Shown here piece after piece: positions 45,316 to 55,063 of a DNA stretch of 64,000 bases. This DNA comes from Microbulbifer sediminum (lineage in GTDB: Bacteria; Pseudomonadota; Gammaproteobacteria; Pseudomonadales; Cellvibrionaceae): positions 62,001 through 126,000 of the forward strand of contig NZ_JAJSAP010000002.1 in assembly GCF_021729035.1 (NCBI RefSeq). Direction: 5' to 3'. How positions within the stretch are numbered: position 1 is the first letter of the stretch; every line of letters begins with the position of its first letter. A model generated the notes under the pieces. That model was not told the origin of the DNA. It saw only the letters and a list, made by a program, of their open reading frames with translations, and made no database searches. The position numbers and the translations under genes were made by a program.

Positions 45316-45354
45316 TCGCATACTTTCTTAAACTAGTAACTTAGGCATAGGCGT

Positions 45355-46695
45355 ATGAGAAAGATCCGTCGGGGATTGGAATTACCCATATCCGGCGCGC
45401 CCGAGCAGGCCATCCATGATGGCCCTGCGCTCAAGACCGTCGCTGTGCTCGGCCCCGATTACCACGGGATGAAGCCGACCATGGCGGTGGCAGAGGGGGA
45501 TAGCGTCAAACTGGGGCAGCTGCTGTTTACCGACAAGAAGACCGAGGGTGTGCGCTATACCGCGCCCGCGGCCGGTAAGGTGGTCGCCATCAATCGCGGT
45601 GCCCGCCGTGCACTGCAGTCTGTAGTGATCGAGATAGACGGCGATGAGGCCGAGCAGTTCGCTTCCTACAGCGCCGACCAGCTCAAGACCCTGACTGCGG
45701 AGCAGGTGCGGGAGAATCTGGTGCAGTCCGGTCTCTGGACCGCCCTGCGTACCCGTCCGTACAGCAAGGTGCCGGCCCTGGATGCCGAGCCGTCCGCGGT
45801 CTTTATCAATGCCATGGATACCAACCCGCTGGCGGGTAACCCGGCACTGGTGATCGCAGAGCAGCGCGATGCCTTCTCCCGCGGTGTCGAAATCCTGGCC
45901 AAGCTGGCGCCGAAGACCTTTGTCTGCACCGCGCCGGATGCCGATATCCCGGTTCCCGAGATGCCCGGTGTCAGTCGCGAGGCCTTTGCCGGCCCGCACC
46001 CGGCCGGCCTGTCCGGAACCCACATCCACTTTCTCAATCCGGTCAAGCCCGGTCGCAGCGTTGTGACCATTGGCTACCAGGATGTTATTGCGGTCGGCAA
46101 GCTGTTCGAGACCGGACGCCTGTTCACCGATCGCGTGGTGGCCCTGGGTGGCCCGCAGGTGGAAAAGGCGCGCCTGCTGCGCACCCGCCTGGGCGCGAAC
46201 CTCGAGGAGCTGACCGCAGGTTCCCTGAAAGAGGGCGATAACCGCATTATCTCCGGTTCGGTATTCGGTGGTCACAAGGCCAGCGGCCCGCTGGGGTATC
46301 TTGGACGCTACGCCAACCAGGTGAGCGTACTGGAAGAGGGCAATGAGCGCCCCTTCCTGCATTACCTGCGCGCAGGCAACAAGCGCTTCTCCGCACTGCC
46401 GATCTACCTCTCGCGGCTGTTCAAGAACCGCAAGTTCAACTTTACCACCAGCACCAATGGGTCCGAGCGGGCCATGGTGCCGATCGGTGCCTACGAGCGC
46501 ATCATGCCGCTGGATATTCTGCCCACACAGCTGCTGCGCGCACTGATTGTGGGGGATACCGCGACTGCCCAGCAGCTGGGCGCGCTGGAGCTGGACGAAG
46601 AAGATCTGGCCCTGTGTACCTTCATTTGTCCGGGCAAGTATGAATACGGCCCCATTTTGCGGGACAACCTGACCCGTATTGAGAAGGAGGGTTAA
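45355..46695 (+). CDS. nqrA: Na+-translocating NADH:quinone reductase subunit A
   Basis: 446-residue peripheral cytoplasmic subunit, beginning [13 protein letters not shown]. It contains the Gly-rich [14 protein letters not shown] region and [13 protein letters not shown] at the end, both standard for NqrA, which contributes to quinone binding. First gene of nqrABCDEF-apbE-nqrM; nqrB starts 2 bases after its stop. Confidence 0.96.
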   Translation: MRKIRRGLELPISGAPEQAIHDGPALKTVAVLGPDYHGMKPTMAVAEGDSVKLGQLLFTDKKTEGVRYTAPAAGKVVAINRGARRALQSVVIEIDGDEAEQFASYSADQLKTLTAEQVRENLVQSGLWTALRTRPYSKVPALDAEPSAVFINAMDTNPLAGNPALVIAEQRDAFSRGVEILAKLAPKTFVCTAPDADIPVPEMPGVSREAFAGPHPAGLSGTHIHFLNPVKPGRSVVTIGYQDVIAVGKLFETGRLFTDRVVALGGPQVEKARLLRTRLGANLEELTAGSLKEGDNRIISGSVFGGHKASGPLGYLGRYANQVSVLEEGNERPFLHYLRAGNKRFSALPIYLSRLFKNRKFNFTTSTNGSERAMVPIGAYERIMPLDILPTQLLRALIVGDTATAQQLGALELDEEDLALCTFICPGKYEYGPILRDNLTRIEKEG

Positions 46696-46697
46696 GG

Positions 46698-47909
46698 ATG
46701 CTGCGCAAATTCCTCGATTCCATTGAGCCGCATTTCCATAAAGGCGGCAAATACGAAAAGTTCTACGCGCTCTACGAGGCGATCGACACTGGCCTGTTCC
46801 AGCCCGCGGACCGCACCAAAACCACCGCCCATGTGCGTGACGGCATCGACCTGAAGCGCATCATGATCAGTGTGTGGGCCTGCGCGATGCTGGCTGCCTT
46901 CTGGGGCATGTGGAATATCGGTTATCAGTCCAACCTGATTATTGCCGATATGGGCACCACCGGGTTTGACGGTTGGCGCCATGCCATTATCGGCGCGCTG
47001 AGCAGCTACAACCCCGCGAGCACCTGGGACAACTTCGTATACGGAGCCATGTTCTTCCTGCCTATTTACCTGACCACGTTTATCGTGGGCGGTATCTGGG
47101 AAGTGCTGTTCGCCGCGGTGCGGGGCCATGAGGTCAACGAAGGGTTCTTCGTCACCTCCATCCTGTTTGCACTGAGCTGCCCGCCGGACCTGCCGTTGTG
47201 GCTTGTGGCGATGGGTATCAGCTTTGGCGTTGTGATCGGCAAGGAAGTGTTCGGTGGTACCGGCAAGAACTTCCTCAACCCGGCGCTGACCGGCCGTGCA
47301 TTCCTGTACTTTGCCTACCCGGCCTCCATGTCCGGTGACATGGTGTGGACCGCCGTCGACGGTTACTCCGGCGCTACCGCGCTGTCCGTGCTCGCCAATG
47401 AGGGTGTGCAGAATGGTGTGATCGCCGCTGCCTCCGGCCCGCTGACCTGGTGGGATGCCTTCTTCGGCAACATGCACGGTTCCATCGGTGAGACCTCGAC
47501 CTTTGTCATCCTGATCGCCGGCGCGATCCTGATGAGCATGAAGATCGCCAGCTGGCGCATCGTGGCCGGCACACTGCTGGGTATGATGGCAACCGCCACG
47601 CTGTTCAACTTTATCGGTTCCGAGACCAACCCGTTCTTCAATGTGCCCTGGTACTGGCACCTGGTTGTTGGCGGTTTCGCGTTCGGCCTGATCTTCATGA
47701 CCACCGACCCGGTATCCGCGGCCATGACCAATATGAGCCGCTGGTACTACGGCATCCTGATCGGGGTCATGACCGTGCTGATCCGCGTTGTGAACCCGGC
47801 CTTCCCGGAAGGCATCATGCTGGCGATCCTGTTCGCCAACCTGTTCGCCCCGCTGTTTGACCACTTTGTGGTGCAGTCTCATATCAAACGGAGGTTGGCA
47901 CGTGGCTAA
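46698..47909 (+). CDS. nqrB: Na+-NQR subunit B
   Basis: 403-residue inner-membrane subunit with about ten spans. SGAT at 224-227 supplies the Thr that carries covalent FMN. It forms the main Na+ pathway and contacts quinone. The stop overlaps the nqrC start by 8 bases. Confidence 0.96.
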   Translation: MLRKFLDSIEPHFHKGGKYEKFYALYEAIDTGLFQPADRTKTTAHVRDGIDLKRIMISVWACAMLAAFWGMWNIGYQSNLIIADMGTTGFDGWRHAIIGALSSYNPASTWDNFVYGAMFFLPIYLTTFIVGGIWEVLFAAVRGHEVNEGFFVTSILFALSCPPDLPLWLVAMGISFGVVIGKEVFGGTGKNFLNPALTGRAFLYFAYPASMSGDMVWTAVDGYSGATALSVLANEGVQNGVIAAASGPLTWWDAFFGNMHGSIGETSTFVILIAGAILMSMKIASWRIVAGTLLGMMATATLFNFIGSETNPFFNVPWYWHLVVGGFAFGLIFMTTDPVSAAMTNMSRWYYGILIGVMTVLIRVVNPAFPEGIMLAILFANLFAPLFDHFVVQSHIKRRLARG

Positions 47910-48684
47910 TAAAGAAACTGTAAAAGGAACGCTGATCGTAGCCCTGGTGCTGTGTATCGTGTGTTCCGTCGTGGTCTCCACCGCGGCTGTCATGCTGAAG
48001 CCCATGCAGCAGGCGAATGCCGCGCTGGACCTGAAGCGCAACGTCCTGCTGGCCGGTGGCCTGATCGATCCCGACCAGGCGGGCAAGGCGGCGGTAGAGG
48101 AGGCGTTTGCAAACGTCACCAAGAAGTACGTCGACCTGCGCACTGGCAAGTTCACCGACGAGAAGCCCGCTGGCGGCAGTGGCCGCGCTGCGGCCAAGGT
48201 TCCGTCGGCCAGTGAAAAGCTGACCCCGGAGCAGGATATTGCCAAGATCATCCGTCGCGAGAACATCAAGGAAGTTTTCGTGGTGGAAAAGAATGGCGAG
48301 CTCGAGAAGATCATCCTGCCGATCCGCGGCTACGGCCTGTGGGGACAGCTGTATGGCTTCCTGGCCCTGCAAAGTGACCTGAACACCGTTGCCGGCCTGG
48401 GCTTCTATGAGCACAAGGAAACCCCGGGACTGGGTGGCGAAGTTGACAATCCCAACTGGAAAGCGATCTGGGAAGGCAAGGAAGTCTACGACCAGGACGG
48501 CGATGTCGCCCTGAGCGTCATCAAGGGGAGTGTCGACAAAGATACCCCGAATGCCCAGTACAAGGTCGACGGCCTGTCCGGCGCAACCCTGACCAGCAAG
48601 GGCGTCGACAACCTGGTGGAATTCTGGCTCGGGCGTGAGGGCTATGGTCCCTTCCTGAACAACCTGAAAGCAGGGGAGGCGTAA
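47902..48684 (+). CDS. nqrC: Na+-NQR subunit C
   Basis: The GTG at 47902 has GGAGG 7 bases upstream and gives [17 protein letters not shown], a single N-terminal span, then a periplasmic FMN-binding domain. The covalent FMN site is SGAT with Thr near 229. 260 residues. The earlier in-frame start at 47857 lies inside nqrB and is not used. Confidence 0.95.
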   Translation: MANKETVKGTLIVALVLCIVCSVVVSTAAVMLKPMQQANAALDLKRNVLLAGGLIDPDQAGKAAVEEAFANVTKKYVDLRTGKFTDEKPAGGSGRAAAKVPSASEKLTPEQDIAKIIRRENIKEVFVVEKNGELEKIILPIRGYGLWGQLYGFLALQSDLNTVAGLGFYEHKETPGLGGEVDNPNWKAIWEGKEVYDQDGDVALSVIKGSVDKDTPNAQYKVDGLSGATLTSKGVDNLVEFWLGREGYGPFLNNLKAGEA

Positions 48685-48686
48685 GC

Positions 48687-49343
48687 ATGAAAATCAAAGA
48701 CACTCTGCTGGAACCGATTTTCAACAATAACCCCATCGCGCTGCAGATCCTGGGTATCTGTTCCGCCCTGGCGGTAACCAGCTCGCTGAAAGTGACGCTG
48801 GTAATGTGTGTGGCACTGACCCTGGTCACCTGCTGCTCCAACGTGCTGGTGTCGCTGATCCGCAAGCAGATCCCGGGCAGTATCCGCATCATCGTGCAGA
48901 TGACCGTGATTGCGTCGCTGGTAATCCTGGTGGACCAGGTGATCAAGGCACTGGCCTACGACATCTCCAAGCAGCTGTCCGTATTTGTCGGCCTGATCAT
49001 TACCAACTGCATCGTGATGGGCCGTGCTGAAGCCTTCGCCATGAAAAACGGCCCGGTGGCCAGTTTCTTCGACGGCCTGGGTAACGGCCTTGGCTACAGT
49101 GTGATCCTGATTGGCCTGGCCGTGATCCGTGAGCTGTTCGGTGCCGGCAAGCTGCTGGGTGTGGAGATCCTGCAGACCGTGAACAACGGCGGCTGGTACG
49201 TACCCAACGGCATGCTGCTGCTGCCGCCGAGCGCATTCTTCCTGATCGGCCTGTTTATCTGGGCGCTGCGTACCTGGAAGCCGGCACAGGTGGAAGAGGA
49301 CGAGTTCAAGATTGCGCATAACACCAAAGCGCAGGAGGCCTGA
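48687..49343 (+). CDS. nqrD: Na+-NQR subunit D
   Basis: 218-residue membrane protein. Cys25 ([10 protein letters not shown]) and Cys108 ([15 protein letters not shown]) are the pair that, with those of NqrE, holds the intramembrane 2Fe-2S centre. Starts 2 bases after nqrC. Confidence 0.96.
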   Translation: MKIKDTLLEPIFNNNPIALQILGICSALAVTSSLKVTLVMCVALTLVTCCSNVLVSLIRKQIPGSIRIIVQMTVIASLVILVDQVIKALAYDISKQLSVFVGLIITNCIVMGRAEAFAMKNGPVASFFDGLGNGLGYSVILIGLAVIRELFGAGKLLGVEILQTVNNGGWYVPNGMLLLPPSAFFLIGLFIWALRTWKPAQVEEDEFKIAHNTKAQEA

Positions 49344-49346
49344 TAA

Positions 49347-49955
49347 GTGGAACATTATATTTCTCTGATTGTTCGGGCCGTGTTCGTCGAGAACATGGCG
49401 CTGGCCTTCTTCCTGGGTATGTGTACCTTCCTCGCCGTCTCCAAGAAGATCGAGGCTGCTGTTGGCCTGGGCGTTGCGGTTATCGTGGTTCTGACCCTGA
49501 CCGTCCCGGTGAACAACCTGATCTACACCTACCTGTTGAAAGACGGTGCCCTGGCGTGGGCGGGTTACCCCAACGTTGACCTGAGCTTCCTCGGCCTGCT
49601 GTCCTACATTGGCGTAATTGCGGCCCTGGTACAGATCCTGGAGATGTTCCTGGATAAATACGTGCCGGCGCTCTACAACGCCCTGGGTGTATTCCTGCCG
49701 CTGATTACCGTGAACTGCGCCATCATGGGTGCGTCCCTGTTCATGGTGGAGCGCGAGTACAACTTCGGCGAGAGTGTGGCTTACGGCTTCGGTGCCGGCC
49801 TCGGCTGGGCACTGGCGATTACCGCACTGGCGGGAATCCGCGAAAAACTCAAGTACAGTGATGTACCGGATGGCCTGAAGGGTCTGGGTATCACCTTTAT
49901 CACCGTTGGTCTGATGTCGCTCGGCTTCATGTCCTTCGGTGGTATCGATATCTAA
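49347..49955 (+). CDS. nqrE: Na+-NQR subunit E
   Basis: 202-residue membrane protein, GTG start with AGGAGG upstream. Cys26 ([10 protein letters not shown]) and Cys124 ([10 protein letters not shown]) are the partner ligands of the NqrD pair. It is related to NqrD and forms an inverted-topology pair with it. Confidence 0.96.
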   Translation: MEHYISLIVRAVFVENMALAFFLGMCTFLAVSKKIEAAVGLGVAVIVVLTLTVPVNNLIYTYLLKDGALAWAGYPNVDLSFLGLLSYIGVIAALVQILEMFLDKYVPALYNALGVFLPLITVNCAIMGASLFMVEREYNFGESVAYGFGAGLGWALAITALAGIREKLKYSDVPDGLKGLGITFITVGLMSLGFMSFGGIDI

Positions 49956-49973
49956 TCGGGGGAGCGCAATACG

Positions 49974-51197
49974 ATGAATCTGGAAATTATTCTCGGCGTT
50001 GCGATGTTTACCGTCATCGTGCTGGCACTGGTGGCGGTAATCCTCGTTGCCCGTTCCCGCCTGGTAAACACCGGCGACGTCAATATCCTGGTTAACGGTG
50101 AGAAGACCCTCACCGTGCCGGCCGGCGGCAAGCTGCTGCAGACGCTGGCGGCCAACAACCTGTTCCTGGCCTCCGCCTGTGGTGGCGGTGGCAGCTGTGC
50201 GCAGTGTGTGTGCAAGGTCACTGCCGGTGGTGGCGATATGCTGCCCACCGAAGCGGCCCATTTCACCCCGCGTGAGGCGAAAGAAGGAAAGCGCCTGTCC
50301 TGCCAGGTGGCAGTAAAGCAGGATATGGAGATCGAGGTGCCCGAAGAGGTGTTCGGTGTGAAGCAGTGGGAGTGCACTGTGGAATCCAACCCGAACGTGG
50401 CCACCTTTATTAAAGAGCTGACCCTGAAGCTGCCGGAAGGTGAGAACGTAGACTTCCGCGCTGGTGGTTACGTGCAGCTGGAGGCTCCGCCCCACCACGT
50501 TAAATTCTCCGATTTCGACATCGAGGAAGAGTACCGTGGAGACTGGGAGAACTTCGGTTTCTTCAACCTGGAGTCCAAGGTGAGCGAGCCGGTGGTGCGG
50601 GCCTATTCCATGGCCAACTACCCGGAAGAGAAGGGCGTGGTGAAGTTCAACATCCGTATCGCCACCCCGCCGCCCCGCACCGAAGGTGTACCGCCGGGCC
50701 AGATGTCTTCCTACGTTTTCAACCTGAAGCCGGGCGACACCATCCGCGTTTACGGTCCCTTTGGTGAGTTCTTTGCCAAGGACACCGATAATGAGATGGT
50801 ATTTATTGGCGGCGGCGCCGGTATGGCACCGATGCGCTCCCATATCTTTGACCAGCTGAAGCGCCTGAACTCCACGCGCAAGATCAGCTTCTGGTATGGC
50901 GCGCGCTCCCTGCGTGAGATGTTCTACGAGGACGACTACAACGGCCTGCAGGAAGAGTTCGATAACTTCCAGTGGCACGTTGCCCTGTCCGATCCGCAGC
51001 CGGAAGACAACTGGAGTGGCTACACCGGGTTTATCCATAACGTGGTTTATGAAAACTACCTGAAGGATCACCCGGCACCGGAAGACTGCGAGTACTACAT
51101 GTGCGGGCCGCCCATGATGAACGCTGCTGTTATCAACATGCTGAAGGATCTCGGCGTTGAAGATGACAACATCATGCTGGATGACTTTGGCGGCTGA
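49974..51197 (+). CDS. nqrF: Na+-NQR subunit F (NADH-oxidising)
   Basis: 407 residues. One N-terminal span, then a ferredoxin domain with Cys69, Cys75, Cys78 and Cys110 binding 2Fe-2S. An FAD domain ([11 protein letters not shown]) and a NADH domain ([12 protein letters not shown], then CGPPMM near the end) follow. Electron entry point of the complex, facing the cytoplasm. Confidence 0.97.
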   Translation: MNLEIILGVAMFTVIVLALVAVILVARSRLVNTGDVNILVNGEKTLTVPAGGKLLQTLAANNLFLASACGGGGSCAQCVCKVTAGGGDMLPTEAAHFTPREAKEGKRLSCQVAVKQDMEIEVPEEVFGVKQWECTVESNPNVATFIKELTLKLPEGENVDFRAGGYVQLEAPPHHVKFSDFDIEEEYRGDWENFGFFNLESKVSEPVVRAYSMANYPEEKGVVKFNIRIATPPPRTEGVPPGQMSSYVFNLKPGDTIRVYGPFGEFFAKDTDNEMVFIGGGAGMAPMRSHIFDQLKRLNSTRKISFWYGARSLREMFYEDDYNGLQEEFDNFQWHVALSDPQPEDNWSGYTGFIHNVVYENYLKDHPAPEDCEYYMCGPPMMNAAVINMLKDLGVEDDNIMLDDFGG

Positions 51198-51211
51198 TCG
51201 GAGTGATTGAT

Positions 51212-52273
51212 TTGCCCAGAGCAGTTAAACACCCGATAACAACAAAAACAGGGCCCGCATTCCGGGCCCTGTTTTTGCTTTTGTGCCTGGTGTCCGTGGC
51301 GGCCTGTTCGCCCGGTGGTGAAACCTGGAAGCTGACAGGCCCCACCATGGGGACCCGCTATCACCTGACGATTGTGGATGCGCCGGATGGCGTGACCCGT
51401 GAGGGACTGCAGTCACTGGTGGACAGCGAGCTTGTGGCGGTCAACCAGGAGATGTCCACCTATATACCGGATTCAGAATTGATGCAGCTCAATGACGGTC
51501 CGGTTGGTGAACCGGTTCCGGTCAGCGCGCCGCTGGCCGAGGTCGTGGGCCTGGCACTGGATATCTATCGCCGCAGCGAGGGCGCATTCGATATTACCGT
51601 GGGTCCACTGGTGAACCTGTGGGGGTTTGGCCCCACGCCGGAGCCGCAACAGGTCCCCGCACAGGCGGAAATTGACAGCCTGCTGGCCCAGCTTGGTTCC
51701 GATGCGCTGGTGCTGGAACGCAAGCCTGACCGGCTGACCCGCAAGCGTCCGGTCCAGCTTGACCTGTCGGCGATTGCCAAGGGCTATGGGGTTGACCGGG
51801 TTGCACGCCTGCTGGATGACTTGGGTGTTGCCAATTACCTGGTGGAAATCGGCGGGGAACTCCGTACCCGCGGCCACAACCCCGATGGACGGGAATGGCG
51901 CATCGGTATCGAAAGCCCGACAACCGCGGGGCATGTCGTTCACAAACCGGTACGGGTGAGCAACCGGGCGGTGGCCACCAGTGGGGATTACCGGAATTAT
52001 TACGAGCGCGATGGCGTCAGGTATTCCCATAGTATCGATCCGCGCACCGGGCGGCCGCTGTCCCACCAGCTGGCCTCGGTCACGGTGATCGCCGACAACT
52101 GCGCCGAGGCGGACGGCCTCGCTACCGCGTTGAATGTGATGGGCGCGGATGCGGGGTTACAATTGGCTGAGCGGGAGGGCCTGGCCGTATTTATGCTGGT
52201 TAAGACCAAAGATGGTTTCGAAGAGCGTTACAGCAGCGCATTTGCTCCCTACCTGGAGGAGTCTGAGACGTGA
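51212..52273 (+). CDS. apbE: FAD:protein FMN transferase ApbE
   Basis: Attaches FMN covalently to the SGAT threonines of NqrB and NqrC in the periplasm. Lipoprotein signal ending SVAAC, then KLTGPTMGTRYH, AIAKGYGVD and the metal-site HSIDPRTGRP. The TTG at 51212 sits 8 bases after GGAG; a GTG at 51203 is too close to that site. The first codons contain a terminator-like hairpin (51243-51277). Directly after nqrF, and overlapped by the nqrM start. Confidence 0.93.
   Translation: MPRAVKHPITTKTGPAFRALFLLLCLVSVAACSPGGETWKLTGPTMGTRYHLTIVDAPDGVTREGLQSLVDSELVAVNQEMSTYIPDSELMQLNDGPVGEPVPVSAPLAEVVGLALDIYRRSEGAFDITVGPLVNLWGFGPTPEPQQVPAQAEIDSLLAQLGSDALVLERKPDRLTRKRPVQLDLSAIAKGYGVDRVARLLDDLGVANYLVEIGGELRTRGHNPDGREWRIGIESPTTAGHVVHKPVRVSNRAVATSGDYRNYYERDGVRYSHSIDPRTGRPLSHQLASVTVIADNCAEADGLATALNVMGADAGLQLAEREGLAVFMLVKTKDGFEERYSSAFAPYLEESET
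51243..51277 (+). terminator. Strong terminator-like hairpin inside the 5' end of apbE
   Basis: A perfect 15-bp stem, 51243-51257 with 51263-51277, around the loop CATTC. The stem core is AGGGCCCG/CGGGCCCT, flanked by five A and five T, and TTTTTGCTTTT follows. It has every mark of an intrinsic terminator yet encodes part of the ApbE signal peptide. Confidence 0.75.
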
Positions 52274-52509
52274 CTATTTATATTTTTGCATTCGTTGCCA
52301 TGATCCTGATCGTGGCCGGGATGGCGGTGGGTGCCATCTTCCAGAACAAGCCGTTGAAGGGATCCTGCGGTGGCCTCAATACGCTGGGCCTGAAAGAGAA
52401 CTGCGACATCTGCGGCGGCGATGACGATGAGTGTCGCAAGGAGCAGGAGCGCCAGGAGAAACTGTCGCAGCAGGCGGACCTGGCTTACGACGCAACCAGG
52501 AAGCACTGA
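52270..52509 (+). CDS. nqrM: NqrM, Na+-NQR maturation protein
   Basis: 79 residues: one span (about 4-24), then Cys33, Cys45, Cys48 and Cys55. NqrM delivers iron for the NqrD/NqrE cluster. The GTG overlaps the apbE stop codon. Former name DUF539. Confidence 0.93.
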   Translation: MTIYIFAFVAMILIVAGMAVGAIFQNKPLKGSCGGLNTLGLKENCDICGGDDDECRKEQERQEKLSQQADLAYDATRKH

Positions 52510-52526
52510 TCAGGACTCATGGTTTG

Positions 52527-52549
52527 GCGGGCGCGCAGGGTGCGCCCGC
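52527..52549 (+). terminator. Hairpin after nqrM
   Basis: GCGGGCGC/GCGCCCGC, 8-bp perfect stem with a 7-base loop, 18 bases after the stop. No T tract. Confidence 0.45.
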
Positions 52550-52630
52550 AGGGTGGACCTTGTCGGGTTCCCTGGCGGCAACCCGCCGTTTCTAAAATAA
52601 AACAGAACCACAATTATCAAGAGCTGGTAG

Positions 52631-54028
52631 ATGGCAGAACAGAAATTTGACCTGGTAGTGATCGGATCCGGCCCCGCAGGGGAAGCGGCGGCGATGAGCG
52701 CAGCCAAGAAGGGCATGCGGGCGGCAGTCATAGAGAAGCGCCCGGCGGTGGGTGGCAACTGTACCCACAAGGGCACCATTCCCTCCAAGGCGTTGCGCCA
52801 CTCCGTCAAACAGCTTATGCGCTACAACACCCAGCCGGTATTCCGTGCGTTGGGTGAGCCTTGCCGGCTGTCATTCCCCCAGGTGATGGAGTCAGTCCAT
52901 AAGGTCATCAACTACCAGGTGGAAATGCACACCAGCTTTTATGCCCGCAACCGGGTTGAGCTGATTCTCGGTGAAGCCCGTTTCCGCGATGCGAATACCA
53001 TCGAGGTTCAGTTGCAGGATGGCGCTGTAGAGGTACTCAAGGCCGACAAGTTTGTCATCGCCACCGGCTCGCGCCCGTACCGTCCGGCGGATGTGAACTT
53101 TGACCATCCGCGGGTTTACGACAGCGACACCATCCTGGAAATGCAGCACACCCCGCATTCCATGATGATCTACGGCGCCGGTGTGATTGGTTGCGAGTAT
53201 GCCTCCATCTTCGCCGCACTGGGGATCAAGGTCGACCTGATCAATACCCGTGGCAGCCTGCTGGAATTCCTCGATGATGAGATTTCCGACGCACTGAGCT
53301 ACCACCTGCGGGATATGGGCGTGACCGTCCGCCACCAGGAGGAGTACGCCAAGGTGGTGCCCACCGATAACGGCGTCATCATGGAGATGCAGTCCGGTAA
53401 GCGGATCCACGCGGACGCGCTCCTGTGGTGTAACGGGCGCTCGGGCAACACAGGCTCACTGGGCCTCGATAATGTCGGCCTGGAGGCCAACCACCGCGGG
53501 CAGCTGACCGTCGATGAGCACTATTGCACCGACGTGGACAGCATCTACGCCGTGGGCGATGTCATCGGCTGGCCGAGCCTGGCCAGCGCCTCCTACGACC
53601 AGGGCAGGGCGGTAGCCGCAGCTATCGCCGGTCGCGGGCACCGGGTGATCGAGGATGCACCCACCGGGATCTACACCCTGCCGGAGATTTCCTCCGTGGG
53701 CCAGACCGAGTCTGAGCTGACTGCCGCCCGGGTGCCTTACGAAGTTGGGCGGGCGCTGTTCAAGCACACGGCGCGGGCGCAGATTTCCGGCGAGCGCGTG
53801 GGTATGCTGAAGATCCTGTTCCATATCGAAACCCACGAGATCCTGGGCATTCACTGTTTCGGCGCCGAGGCAGCGGAAATTGTGCACATTGGCCAGGCGA
53901 TCATGAAACAGCCATCGCCCAACAACGTGATCGATTTCTTCGTGAACACCACCTTCAACTACCCGACCATGGCGGAGGCCTATCGCAGTGCTGCCCTGGA
54001 CGGTCTTAACCGGGTAATGCGACTGTGA
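52631..54028 (+). CDS. sthA: Soluble pyridine nucleotide transhydrogenase
   Basis: Moves hydride between NADPH and NAD+ in the cytoplasm. A 465-residue FAD enzyme of the disulfide-reductase fold: GSGPAG at 12-17, [13 protein letters not shown] at 41-53 with Cys44 but Thr49 in place of the second redox Cys (normal for SthA), a second GAGVIG, and YAVGDVIG for FAD. It balances reducing power next to the NADH-consuming Nqr operon. The thioesterase gene overlaps its stop. Confidence 0.95.
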   Translation: MAEQKFDLVVIGSGPAGEAAAMSAAKKGMRAAVIEKRPAVGGNCTHKGTIPSKALRHSVKQLMRYNTQPVFRALGEPCRLSFPQVMESVHKVINYQVEMHTSFYARNRVELILGEARFRDANTIEVQLQDGAVEVLKADKFVIATGSRPYRPADVNFDHPRVYDSDTILEMQHTPHSMMIYGAGVIGCEYASIFAALGIKVDLINTRGSLLEFLDDEISDALSYHLRDMGVTVRHQEEYAKVVPTDNGVIMEMQSGKRIHADALLWCNGRSGNTGSLGLDNVGLEANHRGQLTVDEHYCTDVDSIYAVGDVIGWPSLASASYDQGRAVAAAIAGRGHRVIEDAPTGIYTLPEISSVGQTESELTAARVPYEVGRALFKHTARAQISGERVGMLKILFHIETHEILGIHCFGAEAAEIVHIGQAIMKQPSPNNVIDFFVNTTFNYPTMAEAYRSAALDGLNRVMRL

Positions 54029-54489
54029 GCGAGCCATCGCCCAGTGAGTTCCGTGAACTGGTGAAGGGATTCTTCGAGCAGATTCCCTTTAACCGGCAGA
54101 TTGGGCTGGAGATGCAGGAGCTGGACCTGGAGAACCTCCGGCTCTCAGCGTCATTTGAGCTGCGCCCGGAGCTGATTGGTAATATCTGGAAAGAAATCCT
54201 GCATGGCGGGGTGATTGCCACGGCACTGGATACAGTGGGTGGCCTGACGGCCATGGTGGCTGCCTACCAGCGTATGGGGGATATTCACTGGAAGGAGAAA
54301 ACCGAGCGGTTATCGAAGCTTGGTACGGTGGATATGCGGGTGGATTACCTGAAGCCGGGCAGGGGAGACCGGTTCCTGTGTCACGGCTCCATCCTTCGCG
54401 CCGGTAACAAGCTGGTGGTTACCCGGATGGAACTGCACAATGATGCGGAAGAGCTGATCGCCACCGGCACCGCTACCTTCCTGTACTGA
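54025..54489 (+). CDS. Thioesterase family protein (hotdog fold, YigI-like)
   Basis: 154 residues. [14 protein letters not shown] is the hotdog-fold helix motif of PaaI-type acyl-CoA thioesterases. The GTG start overlaps the sthA stop (GTGA). Likely acyl-CoA hydrolase, cytoplasmic; substrate unknown. Confidence 0.85.
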   Translation: MSEPSPSEFRELVKGFFEQIPFNRQIGLEMQELDLENLRLSASFELRPELIGNIWKEILHGGVIATALDTVGGLTAMVAAYQRMGDIHWKEKTERLSKLGTVDMRVDYLKPGRGDRFLCHGSILRAGNKLVVTRMELHNDAEELIATGTATFLY

Positions 54490-54519
54490 GTAGCCTGGCG
54501 CTGGAAGCAGGCTCTGGCT

Positions 54520-54540
54520 GGAGGGCGGGGTGCGCCCTCC
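54520..54540. terminator. Hairpin between convergent genes
   Basis: GGAGGGCG/CGCCCTCC, 8-bp stem with loop GGGTG. No T tract; could serve either side. Confidence 0.42.
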
Positions 54541-54552
54541 CATCGCTGCGGA

Positions 54553-54864
54553 TCAGCCTCGCGGCTTGTTGACGACGTGCAGCACCTTGTCCCACTCAAA
54601 GTAAACGTAGAAGTCCGCATACTCCCAGCGTGAAATGGCCGGGTCGCCGACCGGGCCCTGGATGCCAACCGGCTCGCCCAGGCGAGCGGTCACCTGGTCC
54701 TTGTCCAGTCCCCGCATGGTGGATGCCTCGGCAACCTGGCCCTGTTCCCCCACGGGTACTTCAACAGTCTCGGCCAGGCTCCCAGAGGAGGCCCCGAGCG
54801 CGAGGCCCACTGCCAGTGCACCGAGCCAGGACAGGGGAGCTCCGCGAATCAGTTTATTATGCAT
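54553..54864 (-). CDS. Small exported protein, conserved next to sthA
   Basis: From the ATG at 54864 (GGAG upstream) it has 103 residues with a signal peptide (LSWLGALAVGLALGASSGSLA). The mature part has RGLDKDQVTARLGEP, then SRWEYADFYVYFEWDKVLHVV, a BamE/SmpA-like small fold by pattern. Related proteins lie near sthA in Pseudomonas. Periplasmic, function unknown. Confidence 0.72.
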   Translation of the reverse strand: MHNKLIRGAPLSWLGALAVGLALGASSGSLAETVEVPVGEQGQVAEASTMRGLDKDQVTARLGEPVGIQGPVGDPAISRWEYADFYVYFEWDKVLHVVNKPRG

Positions 54865-55063
54865 TTTTGTTCTCCGGCGAACAGGTTCCTTCGTCATTCT
54901 GAAGCTGGCCAGCTTCCCGGCCATTAAAGCAGATATTGTGCCTAAACATTTGGCATTATTCACGTTTTTAGTCTGGCCCGGGATCGGCCAGCCATCGCTG
55001 GCCCGGGGATCGGATTGCCTGTGCTAGGCTGATAGAAGAATCCTGTCCTGCGGATAGTCACGG

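Larger units (their letters stand above)
44987..45354. other. gap/nqrA intergenic region
   Basis: 368 bases with the gap hairpin, the likely nqr promoter and a structured leader (listed separately). No gene seen. Confidence 0.5.

Noticed and set aside
48642-51071. 809-codon minus-strand open frame
   Set aside because: Lies opposite nqrD, nqrE and nqrF, which are certain. His/Gln-rich shadow translation.
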